Positions 1 to 5,626 of a stretch of DNA of 5,770 nucleotides are shown here, piece by piece (within the stretch, counting starts at the first letter, position 1; each line of letters starts with the position of its first letter). Position numbers and translations under genes: made by a program. The stretch comes from an uncultured Massilia sp. Its GTDB lineage: Bacteria; Pseudomonadota; Gammaproteobacteria; Burkholderiales; Burkholderiaceae. Location: positions 1 through 5,770 of the forward strand of contig CAMPHU010000275.1 of NCBI GenBank assembly GCA_946886065.1. The letters run 5' to 3'. The notes under the pieces are model-generated. The model saw only the letters and a list, made by a program, of their open reading frames with translations. It was not told where the DNA came from and did not search any database.

Positions 1-1067
1 GCATACACCGGCGGCAAATTCCCCGCCACCGCATGCCAGCTGTCCCCGCCGTTATCCGACACCCACAGGTTGCCGGTCGTCGAGCCCATGATGAGCGTGC
101 GCCCGTCCTCGTGCACCGCCAGCCCGTGCCGGTACACCAGGTCATAGCAATGCTCCTGCGGCAGCCCGGCGCGCAGCACATCGAAGGTCTTGCCCCCGTC
201 CCGCGTGCGCGTCACGGCCAGCGACGCCCCCAAGGGAATGCGCCGCTCATCCTTCTCCGCCGGCACGAACCAGGCCGTTTGCCCGTCGCGCGGATGCGCG
301 GCCACCGCGAAGCCGAAATGCGACAGCGGCATGTTCCTGATCTCCTGCCAGCTGCGCCCCGCGTCGCTTGATCGCCAGACCCCGTTATGGTGCTGGCACC
401 ACAGCACGTCCGGCTCGCCCGCGCAGCGCACGATGCGGTGCGGATCCTGGGCTTCTTCCTTGTCCTGCATCTCCGGCGGCATGTAGTCGGCGCGCATGCC
501 CTTGGCGCTCAGCGCCCAGCTCGCGCCGCCGTCCTCGGTGCGCCAGGCGCCGGCGCAGGAGATCCCGACCAGCAGGCTGCGGCTGTCGCGCGGGTCGATG
601 CTGATGCTGTGGATGCCCGGGTCGTCGTAGCCGCCGCCGAACCACTGTGGCCGGCCCGGCATGTCCCACAGCGGACGCACCAGCTCCCAGCTGTCGCCGC
701 GGTCGCCCGAGCGGAACAGGCCGCCCGGCAGGGTCCCCGCCCACAGCACGCCCGGCTGGTCGGCGCCGCCGGCTTCCAGCGACCAGATCAGCTTGTTGGT
801 CCATTCGACCTTCTCCTCCAGGCCTTCCGGCTTGGGCGGATAGGCGGGCGCCGGCAGCTCGGTCCAGATCTCGCCCTGCTTGCGGTGCAGCTTGACGCCG
901 AAGTGCCCCAGGTTCAGGGCCGCGTACAGCGTGCCGTCGCGCCGGTCCGGCAGCACCATCGACACCGGGTCGCCCAGGAAATGCACCGGACCGAACTCCC
1001 AGCGCCCGCCGGTGTACGACAATTCGAACAGTCCCTTGCGGGTCGCCACGTAAGCCTGCATGCTCAT
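1..1067 (-). CDS. BNR/Asp-box (WD40/YVTN-like) beta-propeller protein, sialidase-fold, 3' end cut by window edge
   Basis: The minus-strand frame is open from an ATG at 1067 to the window edge, giving 355 complete codons. The product has repeated Asp-box signatures (S/T-x-D-x-G-x-x-W/F): SGDRGDSW near residue 120, TEDGGASW near 177, SSDAGRSW near 233, TRDGGKTF near 288 and a variant SDNGGDSW near 337. These mark the turns of a beta-propeller of the sialidase/BNR type. No signal peptide is visible, since the N-terminus MSMQAYVATRKGLFEL goes straight into the first blade, so the protein is probably cytoplasmic. Homologues are often auto-annotated as glycosyl hydrolase or exo-alpha-sialidase, but Asp-boxes alone do not show catalysis and I did not find a sialidase active-site arginine triad. 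The LPPVY at the edge resembles the family's C-terminus, so only a few residues are probably missing. The first ATG is preferred because GGAGGA lies 9 bases upstream; an ATG two codons later is possible. The gene is 6 bases after the MoaD-like gene and is presumably cotranscribed and coupled with it. Confidence 0.88.
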   Translation of the reverse strand, partial: MSMQAYVATRKGLFELSYTGGRWEFGPVHFLGDPVSMVLPDRRDGTLYAALNLGHFGVKLHRKQGEIWTELPAPAYPPKPEGLEEKVEWTNKLIWSLEAGGADQPGVLWAGTLPGGLFRSGDRGDSWELVRPLWDMPGRPQWFGGGYDDPGIHSISIDPRDSRSLLVGISCAGAWRTEDGGASWALSAKGMRADYMPPEMQDKEEAQDPHRIVRCAGEPDVLWCQHHNGVWRSSDAGRSWQEIRNMPLSHFGFAVAAHPRDGQTAWFVPAEKDERRIPLGASLAVTRTRDGGKTFDVLRAGLPQEHCYDLVYRHGLAVHEDGRTLIMGSTTGNLWVSDNGGDSWHAVAGNLPPVY

Positions 1068-1073
1068 TTCCCT

Positions 1074-1343
1074 TTATCCTCCAGATAGTGCCTGCAACAC
1101 GTAGACCTTGCTGTCAGGCTGAAGCGGGTCGTCGAGGCGCCGCGTGTCGACGCAGCGCCGGCCATCGATGAAGATCACGACGTTGGGGCGCAGGCAGCCC
1201 TGGTCGTCCAGCACATAGCCGCGCAGGCGCGGGTTGAGGGCGAAAGCGCTGTCCAGGCCTTCGCGCAGCCGCCCGGCGGAAGTAGCGACCTCGGGTACCG
1301 CGGTGAAGCGCGCCAGCTGCTGCGTGAAGAAGAGTTGCGCCAT
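1074..1343 (-). CDS. CysO/MoaD/ThiS-family ubiquitin-like protein with C-terminal Gly-Gly
   Basis: This 89-residue beta-grasp protein begins MAQLFFTQQLARFT. It has a central strand PNVVIFIDG (residues 53-61) and ends DSKVYVLQALSGG. The length, the strand followed by Asp-Gly, the 'D-PL-x-x-D-S-K-V' turn and the terminal diglycine match the MoaD/ThiS/CysO sulfur-carrier and small-modifier class. In that family a ThiF/MoeB/MoeZ-type E1 adenylates the terminal glycine, which then becomes a thiocarboxylate or is conjugated to a partner. The N-terminal 'QLARFT' and overall layout look closer to the CysO type than to molybdopterin MoaD, which is a judgement by eye. No molybdopterin or thiamine gene is adjacent; the only operon partner is the downstream beta-propeller gene. 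The start at 1343 follows a purine-rich GGAAGGA close to the ATG. A longer in-frame start at 1433 would add 30 residues unlike the family and overlap the divergent promoter region, so it was rejected. The cognate E1 must lie elsewhere. Confidence 0.87.
   Translation of the reverse strand: MAQLFFTQQLARFTAVPEVATSAGRLREGLDSAFALNPRLRGYVLDDQGCLRPNVVIFIDGRRCVDTRRLDDPLQPDSKVYVLQALSGG
1077..1082 (-). promoter_or_regulatory. Ribosome binding site of the beta-propeller gene, embedded in the Gly-Gly codons of the MoaD-like gene
   Basis: On the minus strand the sequence reads GGA GGA TAA and then, after six further bases, ATG. GGAGGA is a full Shine-Dalgarno match 9 bases before the ATG at 1067, and it is also the C-terminal Gly-Gly codon pair of the upstream gene. 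Both the diglycine and the ribosome binding site are therefore fixed by the same six bases. The arrangement suggests translational coupling, because ribosomes terminating at 1074-1076 sit next to the start of the next gene. Confidence 0.75.
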
Positions 1344-1411
1344 GATCCTTCCATCGAAAATATGTCCTGCCGGGTTATGCGTATCCCGTGGGCGTTTCGC
1401 CGCAGGCAATC

Positions 1412-1422
1412 CTACAATGTAG
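1412..1422. promoter_or_regulatory. Candidate -10 box (TACAAT, plus strand) inside an 11-base palindrome in the divergent intergenic region
   Basis: CTACAATGTAG has perfect 5-base arms around a single central base. Its TACAAT (1413-1418) matches the sigma70 -10 consensus at five of six positions and lies 30 bases before the ATG at 1448. No convincing -35 was found at the right distance; the region around 1390-1400 is only weakly similar. The region 1344-1447 separates the minus-strand MoaD-like operon from the plus-strand 106-residue gene and should hold promoters for both. For the minus strand only a weak TTGCCT (complement of 1404-1409) was noticed. An operator role for the palindrome is speculative. 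Confidence 0.3.
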
Positions 1423-1447
1423 CCGTGAACCATTCGCGGAGCAACGC

Positions 1448-1768
1448 ATGCCGATCAAACCGGAGCAACTGGCCGCCCTGATGCAGGAAGTCGAGCAGGA
1501 AGACCCGATCGACTTTGCCGACCTGCCCTTTCCCGAAGACGAATTGCGCGCCCTGGTCGCCACCCATTTGTGCGAGATGGCCGCCTCGATGGAAAAATTC
1601 AGCACCGAAGACCGCCTCATGACCCTGCTGGCCGTGTCGGCCAAGCTGGTGCTGGAAAACCTGGTCCTGCACGTCCAGCTGCTGCGGCGCCACGGGCTGC
1701 CGGTGAGCGACAACGTCGAGGCCCTGCTCAGCCGCCTAAGGAAGGGCAGGGAGCCCGGCGGCGGGTAA
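1448..1768 (+). CDS. Hypothetical small acidic helical protein, 106 residues
   Basis: I do not recognise a family. The start ATG at 1448 is preceded by GGAG with 6-base spacing. A longer in-frame ORF from 1388 would begin upstream of the likely -10 and has no ribosome binding site. The N-terminal third is strongly acidic (EVEQEDPIDFADLPFPEDE, about residues 14-32). A long amphipathic or hydrophobic helical stretch follows (STEDRLMTLLAVSAKLVLENLVLHVQLL, about 52-79), then a basic tail ending RKGREPGGG. There is no signal peptide and no clear membrane segment, so a cytoplasmic protein is likely, perhaps one that dimerises through the helical region. Codon choice is like the neighbouring genes and supports a real gene. 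It is divergent from the MoaD-like operon and 173 bases upstream of prsT. No function is proposed. Confidence 0.75.
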   Translation: MPIKPEQLAALMQEVEQEDPIDFADLPFPEDELRALVATHLCEMAASMEKFSTEDRLMTLLAVSAKLVLENLVLHVQLLRRHGLPVSDNVEALLSRLRKGREPGGG

Positions 1769-1792
1769 GCGCGAGTTGGTATGAATGCATGT

Positions 1793-1851
1793 TTGCTTAA
1801 CTGTCATGGCAAGTCCGCAACACTCATCGCCATTGAGTCCCTGTTAAGCAA
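1793..1851. repeat. Spaced inverted repeat TTGCTTAAC ... GTTAAGCAA upstream of prsT
   Basis: The arms at 1793-1801 and 1843-1851 are perfect 9-base reverse complements separated by 41 bases. Between them a second, smaller pair (ATGGC at 1806-1810 and GCCAT at 1829-1833) is nested in register. Center-to-center distance of the outer arms is 50 bases, close to a whole number of helical turns. The element lies in the non-coding stretch between the 106-residue gene and prsT, just upstream of a candidate -10. It could be two operator sites for one dimeric regulator acting across a loop, or a branched hairpin if transcribed. The symmetry is seen directly; function is inferred. Confidence 0.45.
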
Positions 1852-1861
1852 TCTGTTCGGG

Positions 1862-1867
1862 TATTAT
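1862..1867 (+). promoter_or_regulatory. Candidate -10 box for prsT
   Basis: TATTAT lies 74 bases before the prsT start and matches the sigma70 -10 consensus at five of six positions. A -35 at the standard distance is poor: TTGAGT at 1833-1838 is too far away (23 bases) and TGTTAA at 1842-1847 is too close (14 bases). This would leave a leader of roughly 65-70 bases containing a short GC hairpin (CCCGG 1889-1893 with CCGGG 1899-1903). I searched 1769-1941 for a sigma54 -24/-12 pair, since some PEP-CTERM genes use RpoN, and found none with correct spacing. Confidence 0.25.
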
Positions 1868-1941
1868 TGTCGATGAGGAAACTCTTCCCCCGGCCATCCC
1901 GGGCCTTCTTCGCCGTGATACTACCTAAAAGGAAAGATTCA

Positions 1942-4716
1942 ATGCCGCGTCACGTCCATAAGCTCACTCTTACCGCAGCCCTCGTTTCCGGCGCCCTCAT
2001 GCTGGGTGGCCTGGCCGGTTGCAACCGCACCGAATCGACCGCGACCCTGCTGGCCGAAGCGAAGGCGTACCAGGAAAAGGGAGACCGCAAGGCAGCGATG
2101 ATCCAGCTGAAGAACGCGGTGGCCCAGAGTCCGGAAGACGGCGAGGCGCGCTTCCAGCTGGGCTCCCTGCACCTGGACAGCGGCGACGCCCCGTCGGCCG
2201 AGAAGGAATTGCGCAAGGCGGCCAGCCTGGGGATCGCGGCCGACCGCACCCTGCCGCTGCTGGCGCGCGCCCTGCAGGCCCAGGGCCAGTCCGACAAGGT
2301 GCTGGACACCCTGACGGCCGACAAGGCCAAGGGCTCGTCCATCCTGATGGCCCTGCGCGGCGACGCCCTGCTCGAGCAGCGCAAGCCCGAGGAAGCCAAG
2401 CAGGCCTACGACGCGGCCCTGCAACTCGACCCCGCCACCGGCGAAGCCCTGATCGGCCTGGCGCGCCACGCCCTGTTCAGCCAGGACGCAGTTGCCGCCG
2501 AGCGCTATGCGCTCGAGGCCGTGACCAAGGACCCCAAGAATCCGGAAGCCTGGTTGTTCCAGGGCAGCATCCTGCGCGCCCTCAACAAGCCGGACGAGGC
2601 GATGAAGGCCTACGACCAGGTCATCGCCCTGCGCCCGCACGACCGCGTGGCCTACGTCGAGAAGGCCTATATCGAGATCAACCAGGGCAAGTTCGACGCC
2701 GCCAAGGCCTCGATCGAGGCCGCGCGCAAGCATGCGCCGGGCAACCTGCTGGCCAACTATGCCCAGGCCCTGCTCGACTACACCCAGGGCAAGCACGCCC
2801 AGGCCCAGGAATCGCTGCAAAAAGTGCTCAAGAGCGCACCCGAGCACCTGCCCAGCATCCTGCTGGCCGGCGCGGTGGAGCTGAACCTGGGCGCCCACCA
2901 GCAGGCCGAGATCTACCTGCGCAAGTACCTGAACGCCTATCCGGACAACGTCTACGCACGCAAGCTGCTGGCCCAGACCCTGCTCAAGAGCGCGCAGCCG
3001 AAGGACGCGGTCGAGGCCCTGGCGCCGGCGCTCAGGAACGCCGCCGACGACCCGCAGCTGCTGGCCCTGGCCGGCCAGTCCTACATGCAGGTGCGCGACT
3101 TCGACAAGGCCACCTCCTATTTTGAAAAAGCCAGCGAGCTGGCCCCGAAAGTGGCGGCGCTGCGCACTTCGCTCGGCCTGTCGCGCCTGGGCCAGGGCGA
3201 CCAGGCCAAGGGCCTGAGCGACCTGCAGGCGGGCGCCACTCTCGACCCGAAATCGGTCGACGGCGGCATCGCGCTGGTGCAGGCCGAGCTGGGCATGAAG
3301 CACTACGACAAGGCCCTGGCCGCCGCCCAGCAGCTGGTCAAGCAGCAGCCGTCCAACGCCCAGGTGCATTACCTGCTCGGCCTGGTGTACCTGGCCAAGG
3401 AGAACGGACCGTCCGCGCGCGCCGCCTTCGAGGAGTCGGTCAAGCTGCAGCCGGCCTTCTACCTGGGCGCCACCGCGCTGGCCCAGCTCGACATGCGCGA
3501 ACGCAAGGTGGACGCGGCCAAGGGCCGCTTCACCAGCGTGCTCAAGGCCGATCCGAAGCACATGGGTGCCATGGCCGCCCTGGCCGACATCGCCATGTAC
3601 GAAAAGAAGCCGGCGGAAGCGACCAAGTGGCTGGAACAGGCCAGCAACGAGAATCCGGGCGCGGTCGCGCCGCTGCTCAAGCTGGGCGGGCACTACCTGA
3701 AGCAGAAAGAGAACCAGAAGGCCCTGAACCTGGCGCGCAAGGCCAGCACCGAGAACCCGGCCCAGCCCGACCTGCTCGACCTGCTGGGCCAGGCCCAGCT
3801 GGCCAATAACGACGCCGCCGGCGCGCTGGAAACCTACAGCAAGCTGACCAGCGTGCTGCCGAAATCGGCGATCGCCCAGTACCGCCTGGCGAATGCCCAC
3901 ATGGCTCTGAAGAACGAAAGCGCCGCGGCCGACGACATCAAGCGCGCCCTGGCCCTGCAGCCGGACTACGTGCCGGCCCACCTCGCGCAGGTGGAGCTGG
4001 CGATGCGCGCCAAGAAGCCGGCGCTGGCGATCGAGAGCGCGCGCACCCTGCAGAAACAGCCGGCCAACGCCGCCATCGGCTACGTGCTGGAAGGCGACCT
4101 GGTGGCGCGCGAGGGCAAGCGTGCCGAGGCCCTGGCCCTGTACGAGAAGGCCTTTGCCCTGAAGCCAAGCTCCCAGGTGCTGCTGACCATCCACCGCGCC
4201 ATGACCGCCGGCGGCAAGGAAGCCCAGGCCGACGCCCGCCTGGCCGAATGGGCCAGGAAGAATCCGGACGACGCGCTGGTGGCGACCTACACGGCCGAGC
4301 GCAGCCTGGCCAAGGGCGAGCTCAAGCAGGCCGCCACGCAGTTCGAGGCGATCGTGAAGCGCTCGCCGAACAACGGCGTGGCCCTGAACAACCTGGCCTG
4401 GACCTACCAGCAGCTGAAGGATCCGAAAGCGCTCGAGACCGCCGAGCAGGCCTACCGGGCCAGCGGCGACCACCCGGCGGTGATGGACACGCTGGGCGCG
4501 ATCCTCACCGAGCGCGGCGAGTTCAAGCGCGCCGTGCCCCTGCTGCAGAAGGCCTTGAGCCTGGCGCCCAACAGCGGCGACCTGCGCCTGCACCTGGCCC
4601 AGGCCTTGATCAAGTCGGGCGACAAGGCCGGCGCGAAAAAGGAACTGGAGCTGTTGGCGACCAAGGGCAAAGGCCCTGGGGCCGAGCAGGCGAAGGAACT
4701 TCTCAAACAGCTGTAA
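1942..4716 (+). CDS. prsT: PrsT: XrtA/PEP-CTERM-system TPR-repeat lipoprotein, 924 residues
   Basis: The start ATG at 1942 follows AAAAGGAAAG, with AAGGA 8 bases upstream. It gives a proper lipoprotein signal peptide: basic MPRHVHK, a hydrophobic core, and lipobox L-A-G-C with the lipidated cysteine at residue 27. Asn at +2 predicts outer-membrane delivery by the Lol rule. Cys27 is the only cysteine I find in the precursor. From about residue 32 to the end the protein is a continuous array of TPR-like 34-residue helix pairs, more than twenty by eye, with many 'G/A-x-x-x-x-A ... P' signatures such as ALQLDPATGEALIGLARHAL. Length and architecture fit the TPR lipoprotein (PrsT, about 900 residues) found beside exosortase A and EPS genes. 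Such TPR rods usually act as scaffolds for envelope complexes; the exact role of PrsT is not established. In-frame TTG 1867 and ATG 1873 would add 23-25 residues and spoil the signal peptide, and neither has a ribosome binding site. A strong terminator follows 8 bases after the stop. Confidence 0.92.
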   Translation: MPRHVHKLTLTAALVSGALMLGGLAGCNRTESTATLLAEAKAYQEKGDRKAAMIQLKNAVAQSPEDGEARFQLGSLHLDSGDAPSAEKELRKAASLGIAADRTLPLLARALQAQGQSDKVLDTLTADKAKGSSILMALRGDALLEQRKPEEAKQAYDAALQLDPATGEALIGLARHALFSQDAVAAERYALEAVTKDPKNPEAWLFQGSILRALNKPDEAMKAYDQVIALRPHDRVAYVEKAYIEINQGKFDAAKASIEAARKHAPGNLLANYAQALLDYTQGKHAQAQESLQKVLKSAPEHLPSILLAGAVELNLGAHQQAEIYLRKYLNAYPDNVYARKLLAQTLLKSAQPKDAVEALAPALRNAADDPQLLALAGQSYMQVRDFDKATSYFEKASELAPKVAALRTSLGLSRLGQGDQAKGLSDLQAGATLDPKSVDGGIALVQAELGMKHYDKALAAAQQLVKQQPSNAQVHYLLGLVYLAKENGPSARAAFEESVKLQPAFYLGATALAQLDMRERKVDAAKGRFTSVLKADPKHMGAMAALADIAMYEKKPAEATKWLEQASNENPGAVAPLLKLGGHYLKQKENQKALNLARKASTENPAQPDLLDLLGQAQLANNDAAGALETYSKLTSVLPKSAIAQYRLANAHMALKNESAAADDIKRALALQPDYVPAHLAQVELAMRAKKPALAIESARTLQKQPANAAIGYVLEGDLVAREGKRAEALALYEKAFALKPSSQVLLTIHRAMTAGGKEAQADARLAEWARKNPDDALVATYTAERSLAKGELKQAATQFEAIVKRSPNNGVALNNLAWTYQQLKDPKALETAEQAYRASGDHPAVMDTLGAILTERGEFKRAVPLLQKALSLAPNSGDLRLHLAQALIKSGDKAGAKKELELLATKGKGPGAEQAKELLKQL

Positions 4717-4724
4717 GTCAAACA

Positions 4725-4750
4725 AAAACGCCACCGAAAGGTGGCGTTTT
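4725..4750 (+). terminator. Intrinsic terminator after prsT
   Basis: An 11-base perfect stem (4725-4735 pairs with 4740-4750; core CGCCACC/GGTGGCG) is closed by a GAAA tetraloop of the stable GNRA type. It begins 8 bases after the prsT stop, and the 3' side of the stem ends in TTTT. Flanking A and T runs make it partly usable in both directions. It implies that the downstream acyltransferase gene is mostly transcribed from its own promoter rather than by read-through. Confidence 0.88.
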
Positions 4751-4776
4751 AGCATCGTTCGTTAATATTTTGTAAT
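4749..4776 (+). promoter_or_regulatory. Candidate sigma70 promoter of the acyltransferase gene
   Basis: TTAGCA (4749-4754, four of six to the -35 consensus) and TGTAAT (4771-4776, five of six to the -10) are 16 bases apart in an AT-rich island directly after the prsT terminator. Transcription would start near 4783, leaving an 80-base leader that opens with the palindrome at 4785-4798. An alternative -10-like TAGGAT (4807-4812) is weaker. Confidence 0.4.
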
Positions 4777-4784
4777 TTCTTTCT

Positions 4785-4798
4785 GGCACGGCCGTGCC
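4785..4798. promoter_or_regulatory. 14-base perfect palindrome in the acyltransferase leader (possible operator)
   Basis: GGCACGGCCGTGCC is its own reverse complement. It lies just after the predicted transcription start, a typical position for a repressor site. The preceding T makes TGGCACG, which matches a sigma54 -24 element, but a GC pair follows after 9 bases instead of the required 10, so an RpoN promoter is not well supported. Chance is possible in DNA this GC-rich. Confidence 0.35.
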
Positions 4799-4862
4799 GG
4801 CGGTGCTAGGATACAAGAACCACCACCTCGTCCATCCGGCGCCTATCCTGCGGAGAGAGAAT

Positions 4863-5621
4863 ATGACCACGCTGAATTCGACAGAATTGAAAAATTTAAT
4901 CTCTGAACCGGGGGATGCACGATACAGCTCAGCTACCGAAGGGTCTCCGGCCTCCTGTGATAGGATCACCGACGTGGCCATCAACGAAAAATCTTTCGGG
5001 ATTCGGGTTGCCGATACGGATCAGGGCCGAAGCAAGGCCAGTTTACTGATCAATAAAATGTATGCCTGGCGCGGTTACGCCGGCACGCATCGTCTTGAAG
5101 ACGACCCCAACCGAATCACCCTCTCCGCATCCGACCACGGCGAAGTGGTGGGCACGGTAACGCTCGGCATCGATTCCGGCGTGGGCTTGCTGGCCGACGA
5201 GATCTTCAAGGACGAGATCGACCGCTTCCGCGCGCGGGGCGGCAAGGTGTGCGAAATCACCAAGCTGGCCTTCGACCCCAAGGTGCGCTCCAAGATGGCG
5301 CTGGCCTCGCTGTTCCACATCCTGTTCATCTACGGCCGCCGCATCCACAATTGCACCGACGTCTTCATCGAGGTCAATCCGCGCCACCGCCGTTTCTACG
5401 AGACCATGCTGGGCTTCACCCGCCTGGGCGAGATGCGCACGAATCCGCGCGTCGACGCGCCGGCCTGGCTGCTGTGGAGCAGCCTGGACCACGTCCAGGA
5501 ACAGATCGAGCGTTTCGGCGGCACCAGCAACCATCCGGGCAACGAGCGTTCGCTGTTCCCGTATTTCTTCTCGCAGAAGGAAGAAGAAGGCATTACCCGG
5601 CGCTTGATGTCGCTGGGCTGA
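4863..5621 (+). CDS. FeeM-type N-acyl amino acid synthase / PEP-CTERM-associated GNAT acyltransferase, 252 residues
   Basis: The start ATG at 4863 follows GGAG with 7-base spacing. The product looks like a GNAT-fold acyltransferase of the FeeM family, whose characterised members join a long-chain acyl group from acyl carrier protein to an amino acid such as tyrosine. By eye, a divergent N-terminus (1-44) is followed by strand FGIRVADT (45-52), the segment LLINKMYAWRGY (61-72) and strands RITLSA...GEVVGTVTLGID (84-104). The core strand CEITKLAFDP (130-139) comes next, then a long helix MALASLFHILFIYGRR (145-160) and DVFIEVNPRHRRFYETMLGF (166-185), the most recognisable family block. There is no signal peptide or membrane segment, so it is cytoplasmic. 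Craig, Cherry and Brady (J Bacteriol 2011) linked N-acyl amino acid synthases to PEP-CTERM/exosortase loci, which fits the prsT neighbour. The substrate cannot be read from sequence. The first 20 codons are richer in A/T than the rest. An in-frame GTG at 4794 lacks a ribosome binding site and overlaps the palindrome. Confidence 0.85.
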   Translation: MTTLNSTELKNLISEPGDARYSSATEGSPASCDRITDVAINEKSFGIRVADTDQGRSKASLLINKMYAWRGYAGTHRLEDDPNRITLSASDHGEVVGTVTLGIDSGVGLLADEIFKDEIDRFRARGGKVCEITKLAFDPKVRSKMALASLFHILFIYGRRIHNCTDVFIEVNPRHRRFYETMLGFTRLGEMRTNPRVDAPAWLLWSSLDHVQEQIERFGGTSNHPGNERSLFPYFFSQKEEEGITRRLMSLG

Positions 5622-5626
5622 GCCGT

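Noticed and set aside
387..1088. A 233-codon plus-strand frame opposite the beta-propeller gene
   Set aside because: The product is A/R/P/Q-rich with no recognisable domain, while the opposite strand encodes a clear Asp-box protein.
1344..1433. A 30-residue N-terminal extension of the MoaD-like protein
   Set aside because: It would run through the divergent promoter region and is unlike the family, which starts close to the first beta strand.
1867..1941. Upstream in-frame TTG/ATG starts for prsT
   Set aside because: They have no ribosome binding site and would place 23-25 residues in front of an otherwise perfect lipoprotein signal peptide. The ATG at 1942 has a good Shine-Dalgarno sequence.
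2019..3125. A 368-codon plus-strand frame inside prsT
   Set aside because: It is a +1-type shadow of the TPR gene, rich in G, R, P and A, with no start signal and no domain.
1942..4716. DNA-level tandem repeats within prsT
   Set aside because: The repetition is at the protein level (degenerate TPR units). I saw no long identical nucleotide repeats that would suggest recent expansion or phase variation.
1939..4755. A 938-codon open frame on the minus strand covering all of prsT
   Set aside because: It mirrors prsT exactly, its translation is low-complexity (rich in G, L, Q, V, R), it reads through the prsT terminator, and it has no family features. Long antisense frames are expected opposite strongly GC3-biased repetitive genes.
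4784..4798. Sigma54 (-24/-12) promoter upstream of the acyltransferase
   Set aside because: TGGCACG is a good -24 element, but the -12 GC comes after 9 bases rather than 10 and lacks the TT before it, so it was not called as a promoter.
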